From positions 1 to 20,625 of the forward strand of contig JBAWAP010000380.1 of NCBI GenBank assembly GCA_049589355.1: a DNA stretch of 20,625 nucleotides. The letters are read 5' to 3'. The notes below the pieces were generated by a model, which worked only from the letters and a program-made list of their open reading frames with translations, had not been told where the DNA came from and did not search any database. Source of the stretch: JBAWAP01 sp049589355. Lineage in GTDB: Bacteria > Chloroflexota > Anaerolineae > VGOG01. This document shows, in pieces, positions 1 through 5,767 of this stretch (its first letter is position 1; each line of letters starts with the position of its first letter). A program made the translations under genes and the position numbers.

Positions 1-105
1 CGGCTGGAGTTGCAGCGGCTGGCGCGGTTTCTGGCACGGGCTGTTGAACAGGTCTACGGCACCATCTCAGTTATCTATGCCATGGCCCAGCCGATCAATC
101 CTTAA
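1..105 (+). CDS. C-terminal end of an unidentified protein (partial)
   Basis: Frame 1 is open from the window edge to a TAA at 103-105 and encodes the last 34 residues of a protein ending in ...AMAQPINP. The stretch is rich in Leu, Ala and Arg (RLELQRLARFLARAVEQVYG) and looks like an amphipathic helix. The product is not recognisable from this fragment. It lies upstream of the Trm112-like gene on the same strand, with 82 bases between them that hold a short A/T-rich repeat tract and a good ribosome binding site for the next gene. Confidence 0.5.
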   Translation, partial: RLELQRLARFLARAVEQVYGTISVIYAMAQPINP

Positions 106-153
106 AATGTCCATCTACTGAGTCTGGCAAGTTCCGGGTTGCCCCCAACTCTC

Positions 154-173
154 CAATTTGCAATTTTGAATCG
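154..173. repeat. Short 7-8 nt periodic tract (CAATTTG / CAATTTTG / AATCG)
   Basis: Two imperfect 7-8 nt units lie directly before the ribosome binding site of the Trm112-like gene. The tract resembles three longer tracts in this window: 6714-6741 (CCGAAAT units), 8732-8770 (ATTTTCG/ATTGCCG units) and 18825-18860 (CGAATCGG units). This is the weakest copy, and its membership of the family is an inference. Confidence 0.35.
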
Positions 174-187
174 AGGAGGAATGTGAA

Positions 188-400
188 ATGGTGAGCCAAG
201 ACCTATTAGATATCCTGCGTTGCCCCGCCTGCGTGCGGAACGGCCCTGACGCTGGCCTCCTTGACTTTATCAGGGAGCAATGGCTTGTCTGCCGGGATTG
301 TGACCGCAAGTACCCTGTCCGCGATGATATTCCGGTGATGCTCATTGACGAAGGGGACAAGTATCGAGATGTGCCTGTGGAGGAGTTAGGGGAGCCATAG
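188..400 (+). CDS. Trm112-like small zinc-binding protein
   Basis: A 70-residue protein of the Trm112p/UPF0434 type. Residues 6-12 carry the family's opening LLDILRCP. Two cysteine pairs, CPAC (near residue 12) and CRDC (near residue 35), form the expected zinc ribbon, followed by the typical KYPVRDDIPVML strand. Eukaryotic and archaeal Trm112 activates partner methyltransferases. The bacterial role is less clear and a carrier or partner function is only inferred. The start is supported by GAGGAGGA at 173-180, 7 bases before the ATG. It converges with the amidase gene, with 38 bases between the stops. Confidence 0.85.
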   Translation: MVSQDLLDILRCPACVRNGPDAGLLDFIREQWLVCRDCDRKYPVRDDIPVMLIDEGDKYRDVPVEELGEP

Positions 401-410
401 TCGGGGTCTG

Positions 411-437
411 AAGACTTCGGCGAGCTCAGTCGAGCCG
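411..437. repeat. TTCGGCGAGCTCAG-type dispersed repeat between convergent genes
   Basis: The segment contains CTTCGGCGAGCTCAG followed by TCGAGCCG. It forms a short imperfect hairpin (CGGC...GCCG) between the convergent Trm112-like and amidase genes, where it could help end transcription in both directions. Related copies occur at 1451-1478 and 1580-1601. Confidence 0.45.
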
Positions 438-438
438 C

Positions 439-1254
439 TCAGTCTGAGTCGGCTTCCAAGAAACGGACGATGCCATTGGCGATGCCCTGGGCCACTTTGT
501 CTTGCTGCTCCAAGAGGATCTGCCGGTCAGCGGCCATGAAGCCAGTCTCGATAATCGCCCCCGGGGTCTGAGAATCTATCTCGTAGAAAGCATGGTACTC
601 AGTCATGTCGTAGGTTATGCTGTGCTGGTGGAACGAGAGGCCTGTGGCTGCTTGATACTCCTCTCGCAGGCATTTCACCAGGAAATCCTCTTCCTCGGGT
701 AAGGCGCTATGCAGTACACTGGCTACTTTAAACCCGCTGACCCTGGGTACGTCGCAAGAATCCGCGTGGATGGAGACCAAGGCATCAGCCTGGTAGCCAT
801 CTAACGCCGCATCGAACTCCTCCAGGAGGTCTACTGCGTAGCCCTGGTCTTCCAGCAGGGCCTTCACCAACTGGGTGATGGCCAAATTGATTTCCACCTC
901 TGTCAGGCCATCGGGACAGACAGCACCTGGATCGTATCTCCGGGGGTCAGCGCTCCAGTGTCCGGCGACTAATCCGATCTTCTTGGGAGGTTTGGTAGGA
1001 GTCGGTGAGGGAGGGATCTTGGTGGCAGTGGGAATTCTTGTCGGGGTGAGTGTGGCAGTGACCGGCGTAGACCTGGCGTACTGAGGCTCAGGCGACCACA
1101 ATGTACGCAGGATCAGATAGGCGATGGCCAAAGCGATGGCGACCATCACTGCTATCAGTATCCTTTGGGCTACTTCCAGTGCTTCTCTCCTTATCAACCG
1201 CCTGAGTCCTCCCGGAGGTGCGCGTCTTCCAAGCAGCAGGCTTTGTTCAATCAT
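439..1254 (-). CDS. N-acetylmuramoyl-L-alanine amidase, membrane-anchored (Amidase_3)
   Basis: A cell-wall hydrolase that cleaves the MurNAc-L-Ala bond. From the start chosen here it has 271 residues: a short basic N-terminus, one membrane helix (about residues 30-50, ILIAVMVAIALAIAYLIL), a Thr/Pro-rich linker (PTPTKPP), then the catalytic domain. The expected zinc ligands are visible: GH after GLVA, Glu in TEVEIN, and His in SIHAD. The catalytic Glu is in IIETGFM near the C-terminus. The frame is open upstream to an ATG at 1443, but that extension is non-hydrophobic and His/Cys-rich, and AGGGG stands just before the ATG at 1254, so I chose 1254. An ATG at 1314 is the alternative. It probably acts outside the membrane on peptidoglycan. 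Confidence 0.85.
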   Translation of the reverse strand: MIEQSLLLGRRAPPGGLRRLIRREALEVAQRILIAVMVAIALAIAYLILRTLWSPEPQYARSTPVTATLTPTRIPTATKIPPSPTPTKPPKKIGLVAGHWSADPRRYDPGAVCPDGLTEVEINLAITQLVKALLEDQGYAVDLLEEFDAALDGYQADALVSIHADSCDVPRVSGFKVASVLHSALPEEEDFLVKCLREEYQAATGLSFHQHSITYDMTEYHAFYEIDSQTPGAIIETGFMAADRQILLEQQDKVAQGIANGIVRFLEADSD

Positions 1255-1450
1255 ACCCCTGATTTCCAATTTAGTCAACTTCTGTCTGGCTGGCGTGTCC
1301 CTATTTGTGCCCATCAGGCTTTTGTGGTAAACTTGTCTGTGTTCGCAATGGAGGTTACAGGAGCAATGATCGTGTTGTTGCATTACCGCCGCATCTGAGG
1401 GGTGGCTTGGGGCACCGGTTGGCGTCCACAGGCCAGCCTGCATACGCCAG

Positions 1451-1478
1451 GGGCTTCGGCCAGGCTCAGCCGAACGGG
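1451..1478. repeat. TTCGACAGGCTCAG-like dispersed repeat
   Basis: GGCTTCGGCCAGGCTCAG followed by CCGAACGG matches the well-known family of dispersed TTCGACAGGCTCAG-CCGAACGG repeats found in many environmental bacteria. A second copy in the opposite orientation lies at 1580-1601. Confidence 0.5.
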
Positions 1479-1531
1479 CGGTGATGTGACCGCGCCCTGA
1501 GCCTGGACGTGGTGTCCCTCCTGGGGCAACT

Positions 1532-1568
1532 ACCGCCGCTGGCGTGTGCCGGCGGCGGTTTTTGTTTT
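1532..1568 (+). terminator. Strong intrinsic terminator in the yedE leader
   Basis: A 12-bp stem (ACCGCCGCTGGC paired with GCCGGCGGCGGT, one T-G pair) with a 4-base GTGT loop is followed directly by TTTTTGTTTT. It is oriented on the + strand, but no + strand gene lies between 400 and this site, so it most likely ends a short leader or small RNA rather than an upstream gene. Confidence 0.8.
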
Positions 1569-1579
1569 GCCCACACTGT

Positions 1580-1601
1580 GTCCTGAGCCTGTCGAAGGAC
1601 G
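1580..1601. repeat. CCTGAGCCTGTCGAAGG dispersed repeat
   Basis: This is the reverse-complement form of the TTCGACAGGCTCAG repeat family (TCCTGAGCCTGTCGAAGGA). It lies between the leader terminator and the ribosome binding site of yedE. Out-of-frame translation gives the familiar spurious peptides PEPVEG and LSLSKD, which helps to identify it. Confidence 0.6.
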
Positions 1602-1634
1602 TGTGGAGATCACACTTTTCAGGAGGTACACACC

Positions 1635-2741
1635 ATGTCCGAAAAGCTTACCCGTTTCTTTGCCTCGCGCTGGGGCATCGTTCTGGCCGGAGCCGTCATC
1701 GGCGTCCTGGCCCCGCTCTTGCAAAAGGCCGGCAACCCGCCCAATATGGGCATTTGCGTGGCCTGCTTCGAGCGGGACATCGCCGGGGCGCTGGGACTTC
1801 ACCGCGCCGCTGTCGTCCAGTACATCCGGCCGGAGATCATCGCCTTCGTGCTGGGCGCGACTATTGCGGCGCTCCTCTTCCGCGAGTTCAAGCCCCGCTC
1901 CGGCTCCACCCCCATCGTCCGCTTCGTCCTGGGCGTGTTCGCCATGATTGGCTCGCTGGCTTTTCTGGGCTGCCCCTGGCGCACGCTCCTGCGGCTGGCC
2001 GGCGGTGACCTGAACGCCATCCTGGGCCTGGCTGGGCTGGCCACCGGCGTCACCATCGGCGTCCAGTTCCTCAAGGCCGGCTACAACCTGGGCCGCTCCT
2101 ACAAGACGTATCCCGCCGTCGGGTGGATCATGCCGGTCATTATGATCGGCCTGTTGCTGCTGCGCATCTTCCGGCCGCAGTTCAGCGAGGGCGGCCCCAT
2201 CTTCTTCAGTGAGGAAGGCCCTGGATCAATGCACGCCCATCTGCTCATCTCCCTGGGCGTGGGGCTGGTGATTGGCTTCCTGGCCCAGCGCACCCGTTTT
2301 TGCACCATGGGCTCCATCCGAGACGTCGTCCTGATGGGCGACACCCATCTCATCAGCGGCCTCGGTGCGCTGCTGGTGGTGGCTTTCATCGCAAACCTGA
2401 TCCTGGGGCAGGTGAATTTCGGCTTCTTTGGCCAGCCTGTGGCCCACAGCAGCCATCTGTGGAACTTCTTGGGGATGGTGTTGGCCGGGCTCGCCTTCGC
2501 CCTGGCTGGCGGCTGCCCAGGCCGACAACTATTCCTCTCCGGCGAAGGAGACGGCGACGCGGGTGTCTTCGTCCTGGGAATGATCACCGGCGCGGCCTTC
2601 GCCCACAACTTCGCGCTGGCCGGCAAGCCCGATAGTGTCGCCAGCGGCACAGTGGGCGGCATCTCGCCCTACGGGATGGCTGCCGTGATCCTGGGACTGG
2701 TGGTTTGCCTGGTCATCGGCTTGACCATGCGCGAGAAGTAA
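1635..2741 (+). CDS. yedE: YedE/YeeE-family selenium (or sulfur) compound transporter
   Basis: A 368-residue inner-membrane protein with about nine to ten hydrophobic segments in two similar halves. It carries the conserved signatures of the selenium-metabolism YedE subfamily: a GCPWRTLLRLAGGD motif in the first half, RTRFCTMGSIRDVVLMGD in the middle, and GGCPGRQLFLSGEGDGDAG in the second half. The Cys residues in these motifs are thought to relay the chalcogen through the membrane. AGGAGGT at 1620-1626 precedes the ATG by 8 bases. It is the first gene of the selenium operon, 17 bases before the YedF-like carrier, and that context favours a selenium over a sulfur substrate. The exact transported species is not known. 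Confidence 0.9.
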   Translation: MSEKLTRFFASRWGIVLAGAVIGVLAPLLQKAGNPPNMGICVACFERDIAGALGLHRAAVVQYIRPEIIAFVLGATIAALLFREFKPRSGSTPIVRFVLGVFAMIGSLAFLGCPWRTLLRLAGGDLNAILGLAGLATGVTIGVQFLKAGYNLGRSYKTYPAVGWIMPVIMIGLLLLRIFRPQFSEGGPIFFSEEGPGSMHAHLLISLGVGLVIGFLAQRTRFCTMGSIRDVVLMGDTHLISGLGALLVVAFIANLILGQVNFGFFGQPVAHSSHLWNFLGMVLAGLAFALAGGCPGRQLFLSGEGDGDAGVFVLGMITGAAFAHNFALAGKPDSVASGTVGGISPYGMAAVILGLVVCLVIGLTMREK

Positions 2742-2758
2742 AAACTGGAGGTTTGACA

Positions 2759-2968
2759 ATGACTAAAATGGTAGATGCTCGTGGCCTCTCCTGCCCTCAG
2801 CCGGTCATCCTGACCAGGAGGGCCATCCAGGAGGGTCAATTCCCCATTGAGGTGCTGGTCGAGACCGTGACCTCGCGCGAGAACGTGCGGCGTGCGGCCG
2901 AGAAACTCGGCTGCCAGGTCGAGGTCGAGGAGATGGGGGGTGAGTTCAAGTTGACCATCACGAAGTGA
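2759..2968 (+). CDS. yedF: TusA-like sulfur/selenium carrier (YedF N-terminal domain only)
   Basis: A 69-residue TusA-fold protein. The catalytic CPxP motif is visible at residues 12-15 (RGLSCPQPV). Its Cys would carry a persulfide or perselenide received from the neighbouring desulfurase. YedF proteins of selenium operons are usually about 200 residues, with a C-terminal DsrE-like domain. Here only the TusA half is present. The frame is open back to 2705, but GGAGG at 2747-2751 and the family's usual MVDARGLSCPQP start fix the ATG at 2759. It is followed by a 15-bp hairpin and then the cysteine desulfurase gene. Confidence 0.88.
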   Translation: MTKMVDARGLSCPQPVILTRRAIQEGQFPIEVLVETVTSRENVRRAAEKLGCQVEVEEMGGEFKLTITK

Positions 2969-2975
2969 TAGCCGC

Positions 2976-3008
2976 AGGTGACGGGCACTTACCAAGTGCC
3001 CGTCACCT
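2976..3008. repeat. Perfect 15-bp inverted repeat between yedF and the desulfurase gene
   Basis: AGGTGACGGGCACTT and its exact reverse complement are separated by only ACC, forming a very stable hairpin. No U-run follows: the ribosome binding site GGAGGT of the desulfurase gene begins 2 bases later. It is therefore not a classical terminator. An mRNA-processing, stability or translation-tuning element inside the operon is more likely. Confidence 0.75.
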
Positions 3009-3020
3009 CTGGAGGTAAAG

Positions 3021-4175
3021 ATGATTTACCTTGATAATCCGGCCACTTCGTGGCCCAAGCCGCCGGGCGTGGCCGAGGCTATGGTTCACTTCTTGAATGA
3101 CGTGGGTGCCAATCCGGGCCGCTCTGCCCATCGCCTGGCAGTGGAGGCGGGACGCATCGTCTACAACGCCCGTGATGCGGTGGCTGAACTGTTCAACGCG
3201 CCGGATCCGCTGCGGGTGGTTTTCGGCCACAACGTGACCGAGGCGATCAACCTGGCCCTGCGGGGACTCCTGCGTCCTGGCGACCACGTCATCACCAGCA
3301 GCATGGAGCACAACTCGGTGATGCGTCCGCTGCGTGCTCTTGAGCGGCAAGGTATCGAGGTGACGGTAGTGCGGTGCTCGACTGAAGGCTTCCTCGACCC
3401 CGCCGATGTGGAGGCGGCGGTGTGCCCCAACACGGCGATGATCGCTCTCAACCACGCCTCCAATGTGGTGGGCACATTGCTCCCGGTGGCCGAGGTGGGG
3501 CGCATCGCCCGCTGTCACGGCTTGCTCCTCCTGGTGGACGCGGCGCAGACTGGCGGGGCCTACCCGATGGATGTGCAGGCCGATGCTGTAGACCTCCTGG
3601 GCTTCACCGGCCACAAGTCGCTCTATGGGCCGATGGGCACGGGGGGACTGATCATCGGCGAGCGGGTTGAAGTGACCCGATTGGAGCCGCTCAAACGGGG
3701 TGGCACCGGCAGCCGTTCAGAGTGGGAGGAGCAGCCCGATTTCCTGCCCGACCTATATGAGAGCGGCACATCCAACGCGGTGGGCCTGGCGGGGCTGGAG
3801 GCCGGCGTGTGCTGGGTGCTGGAGCGAGGTGTGGACGCCATCCGCTCCCACGAGGTGGAACTGACCCGGCGGCTGATCGATGGGTTAAGGGACATTCCAG
3901 GCGTGACCCTCTACGGTGGGCTAGACGCCAGCCGGCAGACGGCCACCGTCTCTTTCAATATCAATGGGATGGAGTCTTCAGAAGTGGGGCTGCTTTTAGA
4001 CGAAGAATATGGTATAATGTGCCGTGTTGGTCTGCACTGCGCACCCGCGGCCCATAAGACCATCGGCACCTTCCCGGTGGGCACGGTGCGCTTTGGGCTG
4101 GGGATCTTTAACACGCGGGAGGAAGTGGATGCTGCTGTGGCTGCTGTGGGCGAACTTGCCCAGGAGACACGATGA
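3021..4175 (+). CDS. Class V cysteine desulfurase family protein (selenium-operon type)
   Basis: A 384-residue PLP enzyme of the NifS/SufS superfamily, closest in style to the selenium-linked desulfurase family (EF2568-like, TIGR01977). The N-terminus YLDNPATSWPKPP, the SSMEHNS segment and the Asp of VDAAQT bind PLP. Lys199 in FTGHKS is the Schiff-base lysine. Cys340 in VGLHCAP is the catalytic Cys that takes up S or Se. It releases sulfur from cysteine, or selenium from selenocysteine, and would hand it to YedF and then SelD. GGAGGT lies 6 bases before the ATG. Its stop overlaps the start of the DUF3343 gene (ATGA), indicating translational coupling. Whether it prefers Cys or Sec cannot be read from the sequence. 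Confidence 0.92.
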   Translation: MIYLDNPATSWPKPPGVAEAMVHFLNDVGANPGRSAHRLAVEAGRIVYNARDAVAELFNAPDPLRVVFGHNVTEAINLALRGLLRPGDHVITSSMEHNSVMRPLRALERQGIEVTVVRCSTEGFLDPADVEAAVCPNTAMIALNHASNVVGTLLPVAEVGRIARCHGLLLLVDAAQTGGAYPMDVQADAVDLLGFTGHKSLYGPMGTGGLIIGERVEVTRLEPLKRGGTGSRSEWEEQPDFLPDLYESGTSNAVGLAGLEAGVCWVLERGVDAIRSHEVELTRRLIDGLRDIPGVTLYGGLDASRQTATVSFNINGMESSEVGLLLDEEYGIMCRVGLHCAPAAHKTIGTFPVGTVRFGLGIFNTREEVDAAVAAVGELAQETR

Positions 4176-4399
4176 ACAGTAATCAGTACGCCGTTGTCCT
4201 GGTCTACTCCACAAGCTACGCCCTGCGGGTGGAGAAGGTGCTGGCCGAGTTTGGGATTTCTTGCAAGTTGATCCCCGTCCCCCGCCACCTCAGCTCCGAC
4301 TGTGGGGTGTGCGTCCGAATCAAACGGGCCGACCAGGAGGCGGTACTGCAGACGCTGGAAGCGGCTCGGGTTGAGATAGAGGGGATTCACGAAATCTAA
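4172..4399 (+). CDS. DUF3343 small Se/S carrier-like protein
   Basis: A 75-residue soluble protein matching the DUF3343 family, a putative Se/S carrier that is found almost only in organisms with selenium metabolism. It shows the family's opening VVLVYSTSYALRVEKVL, the PVPRHLSSDCGVCVR motif with two Cys spaced CxxC, and a ferredoxin-like alternation of strands and helices. The CxxC is the likely chalcogen-carrying site, which is inferred from its position and context. The start codon overlaps the stop of the desulfurase gene by four bases. selD follows after 45 bases. Confidence 0.85.
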   Translation: MNSNQYAVVLVYSTSYALRVEKVLAEFGISCKLIPVPRHLSSDCGVCVRIKRADQEAVLQTLEAARVEIEGIHEI

Positions 4400-4426
4400 C
4401 CCCACCTCGATTGTCAGAAGGTGGGG
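4400..4426. repeat. 7-bp inverted repeat just upstream of selD
   Basis: CCCCACC at 4400-4406 pairs with GGTGGGG at 4420-4426 across a 13-base loop. It starts at the base after the DUF3343 stop and ends 3 bases before the strong AAGGAGGTG ribosome binding site of selD (4430-4438). It could insulate or expose that site, but no U-run is present. Confidence 0.5.
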
Positions 4427-4444
4427 TACAAGGAGGTGAAAAGC

Positions 4445-5491
4445 ATGCCCTGTGAGCAGATTCGTCTGACCGCACTCACCAGCGCAGCCGGTTGAGCGGC
4501 CAAGAGGGGCCCTGAGGCCCTGGCGCAGGTTCTGCGCCCATTGCGCGAGATGTTTCGCGCTGAAGAATATCCTAACCTGCTCGTCGGGCTGGAGGTGAGC
4601 GACGATGCCGCTGTCTATAAAATCAACGACGAGGTGGCGGTAATCCAAACCCTCGACTTCTTCCCGCCCATCGTTGATGATCCCTACGACTACGGGGCCA
4701 TTGCCGCAGCCAACGCCATGAGCGACGTCTATGCTATGGGCGGCGAGGTTGTGCTGGCGCTCAACATTTGCGGTTTCCCCCCCGACCTCCCGTCGGAGAT
4801 TGTCGCTGAGATCCTGCGCGGCGGCGCGGAGAAGGTGGCCGAGGCGGGGGGCATCCTGGCCGGCGGCCACACCATTGATGCCAAGGAACCCACTTATGGC
4901 CTGTCGGTGATGGGTTTCGTCCACCCCAATCGTGTGGCGACCAAGGCAGGGGCCAAGCCTGGCGATGTCCTCATCCTGACCAAACCCCTGGGGGTTGGGA
5001 TCATTACCACCGCCCTCAAGGGACAGGTGGCCGATCCAAGCCACGTGGAAGCGGCGGTGGAAAGTATGAAGAAGCTCAACTGCGAGGCAGCCCGGCTGAT
5101 GCAAAGCGTGGGGGTAAACGCCTGTACCGACATCACCGGCTTCGCCCTGCTGGGCCATGCCCAGGAGATGGCCGAAAAGAGCGGGGTGGGGATACGATTC
5201 CATTTGGAGAAACTACCCTTCTTGGAAGGGGCAAGGGGGTACGCTGAGGATTGGCTTTTCCCTGGAGGCGCTTGCCGAAATCAGGAGCACTATGCGGCTC
5301 AAGTACGTTTTGCCCCGGGCATTCCAGAAGAGATGCAGATGCTTCTATATACCCCCGAAACGTCAGGCGGGCTACTAATCGCTGTCCCATCGAGGAAGCT
5401 GGCGGAGCTGGCCGCCCTCTTCAGCACTGAGGGCCAGGAGCATTGGACGATTGGCGAAGTGGTGGAGGGAGAGGGGATCGAGGTGATTTAA
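4445..5491 (+). CDS. selD: Selenophosphate synthetase containing selenocysteine (UGA at codon 17)
   Basis: SelD makes selenophosphate from selenide and ATP. Translation from the ATG at 4445, placed 6 bases after AAGGAGGTG, runs MPCEQIRLTALTSAAG, then TGA (4493-4495), then AAKRGPEALAQVL, and continues in the frame of the catalytic domain. The TGA falls at codon 17, the position of the catalytic Cys17 in E. coli SelD, and the essential Lys follows at position 20, so the codon is best read as selenocysteine. Including Sec the protein has 348 residues, the family norm. DDAAVY, DFFPPIVDDPYDYG, LAGGHTID and PETSGGLL are all present. A start at TTG 4541 would lose the whole active-site loop and is rejected. 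It is the last gene of the selenium operon. Confidence 0.93.
4493..4526 (+). promoter_or_regulatory. Sec UGA codon and candidate bacterial SECIS hairpin in selD
   Basis: Downstream of the UGA, GGGGCC at 4506-4511 pairs with GGCCCT at 4516-4521 around a CUGA loop. An outer GCC/GGC stem (4499-4501 with 4522-4524) extends it. The loop begins 16 bases after the UGA, within the usual spacing of bacterial SECIS elements, which bind SelB. The loop contains a G, though not in the first two positions as is common, so the exact fold is uncertain. Confidence 0.6.
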
Positions 5492-5530
5492 GATAAGGTG
5501 GGTGGTGACCCTTCTCAGTGACGAGACGGC

Positions 5531-5580
5531 CCAGCCCCAACCCGGCGGTTAACGCCGCTGGGCTGGGGCTTTTCTTTTTC
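5531..5580 (+). terminator. Intrinsic terminator ending the selenium operon
   Basis: CAGCCCCAACCCGGCG pairs with CGCCGCTGGGCTGGGGCT around GTTAA, with small bulges, and is followed by TTTTCTTTTTC. It lies about 40 bases after the selD stop. Confidence 0.85.
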
Positions 5581-5684
5581 CCGGCCTGTACAGCGTGAGA
5601 GAGCGTCTGTGATAGGCTGGTGTCACGGCAGTGTTTTCTTTATTATGGCGAACCTTAAAATCTTGCATTTTTTGCCCAGAGCAC

Positions 5685-5713
5685 TTGACATTGGTGAGCC
5701 AAAGGTGTATAAT
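5685..5713 (+). promoter_or_regulatory. Consensus sigma70 promoter of the iron operon
   Basis: A perfect -35 box TTGACA (5685-5690) and a perfect -10 box TATAAT (5708-5713) are separated by 17 bases. The start of the DtxR-family regulator gene lies 55 bases further on, with AAGGAGGA before it. A DtxR-like palindrome begins two bases after the -10 box. Confidence 0.88.
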
Positions 5714-5728
5714 TAGGTATACCTTAAG
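5712..5728. promoter_or_regulatory. DtxR-type operator palindrome
   Basis: The perfect 10-bp palindrome AGGTATACCT (5715-5724), flanked by TT on the left and TTAA on the right, resembles the TTAGG...CCTAA half-sites of DtxR/IdeR boxes. It overlaps the expected transcription start of a regulator of exactly that family, which suggests metal-dependent autorepression. A possible extra half-site, ACCTTAAAAT, lies at about 5652-5661. Confidence 0.65.
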
Positions 5729-5767
5729 ATATTATCGGGGTGTACCCATTATTCTAAGGAGGAGCCA

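Larger units (their letters stand above)
1255..1634. other. Gene-free leader region between divergent amidase and yedE
   Basis: These 380 bases separate the divergent amidase and selenium operons, and I see no credible gene in them. The right half (from about 1450) is GC-rich and full of short hairpins on the + strand: a GGGCGGT/ACCG-type stem near 1476-1498, GGAC/GTCC at 1504-1516, and CCC/GGGG near 1516-1527. It ends in a strong terminator at 1532-1568. Two dispersed repeats also lie here. No convincing sigma70 promoter could be picked by eye. The arrangement would suit a regulated leader RNA for the selenium operon, which is an inference. Confidence 0.5.

Noticed and set aside
1544..2008. 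Frames over the start of yedE with LSLSKD and PEPVEG peptides
   Set aside because: These peptides come from the dispersed CCTGAGCCTGTCGAAGG repeat and the frames overlap yedE.
3911..5203. Long minus-strand frame of 430 codons across the desulfurase, DUF3343 and selD genes
   Set aside because: It lies wholly opposite well-recognised genes and shows no family features. It is an antisense frame of GC-rich coding DNA.
4541..5491. selD starting at TTG 4541
   Set aside because: It lacks a ribosome binding site and loses the active-site loop. The ATG at 4445 has AAGGAGGTG before it and gives the full family length with Sec at position 17.
5581..5684. Possible small gene or RNA between the selenium terminator and the iron promoter
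   Set aside because: No open frame with a start site and no clear paired structure; only a possible DtxR half-site near 5652.
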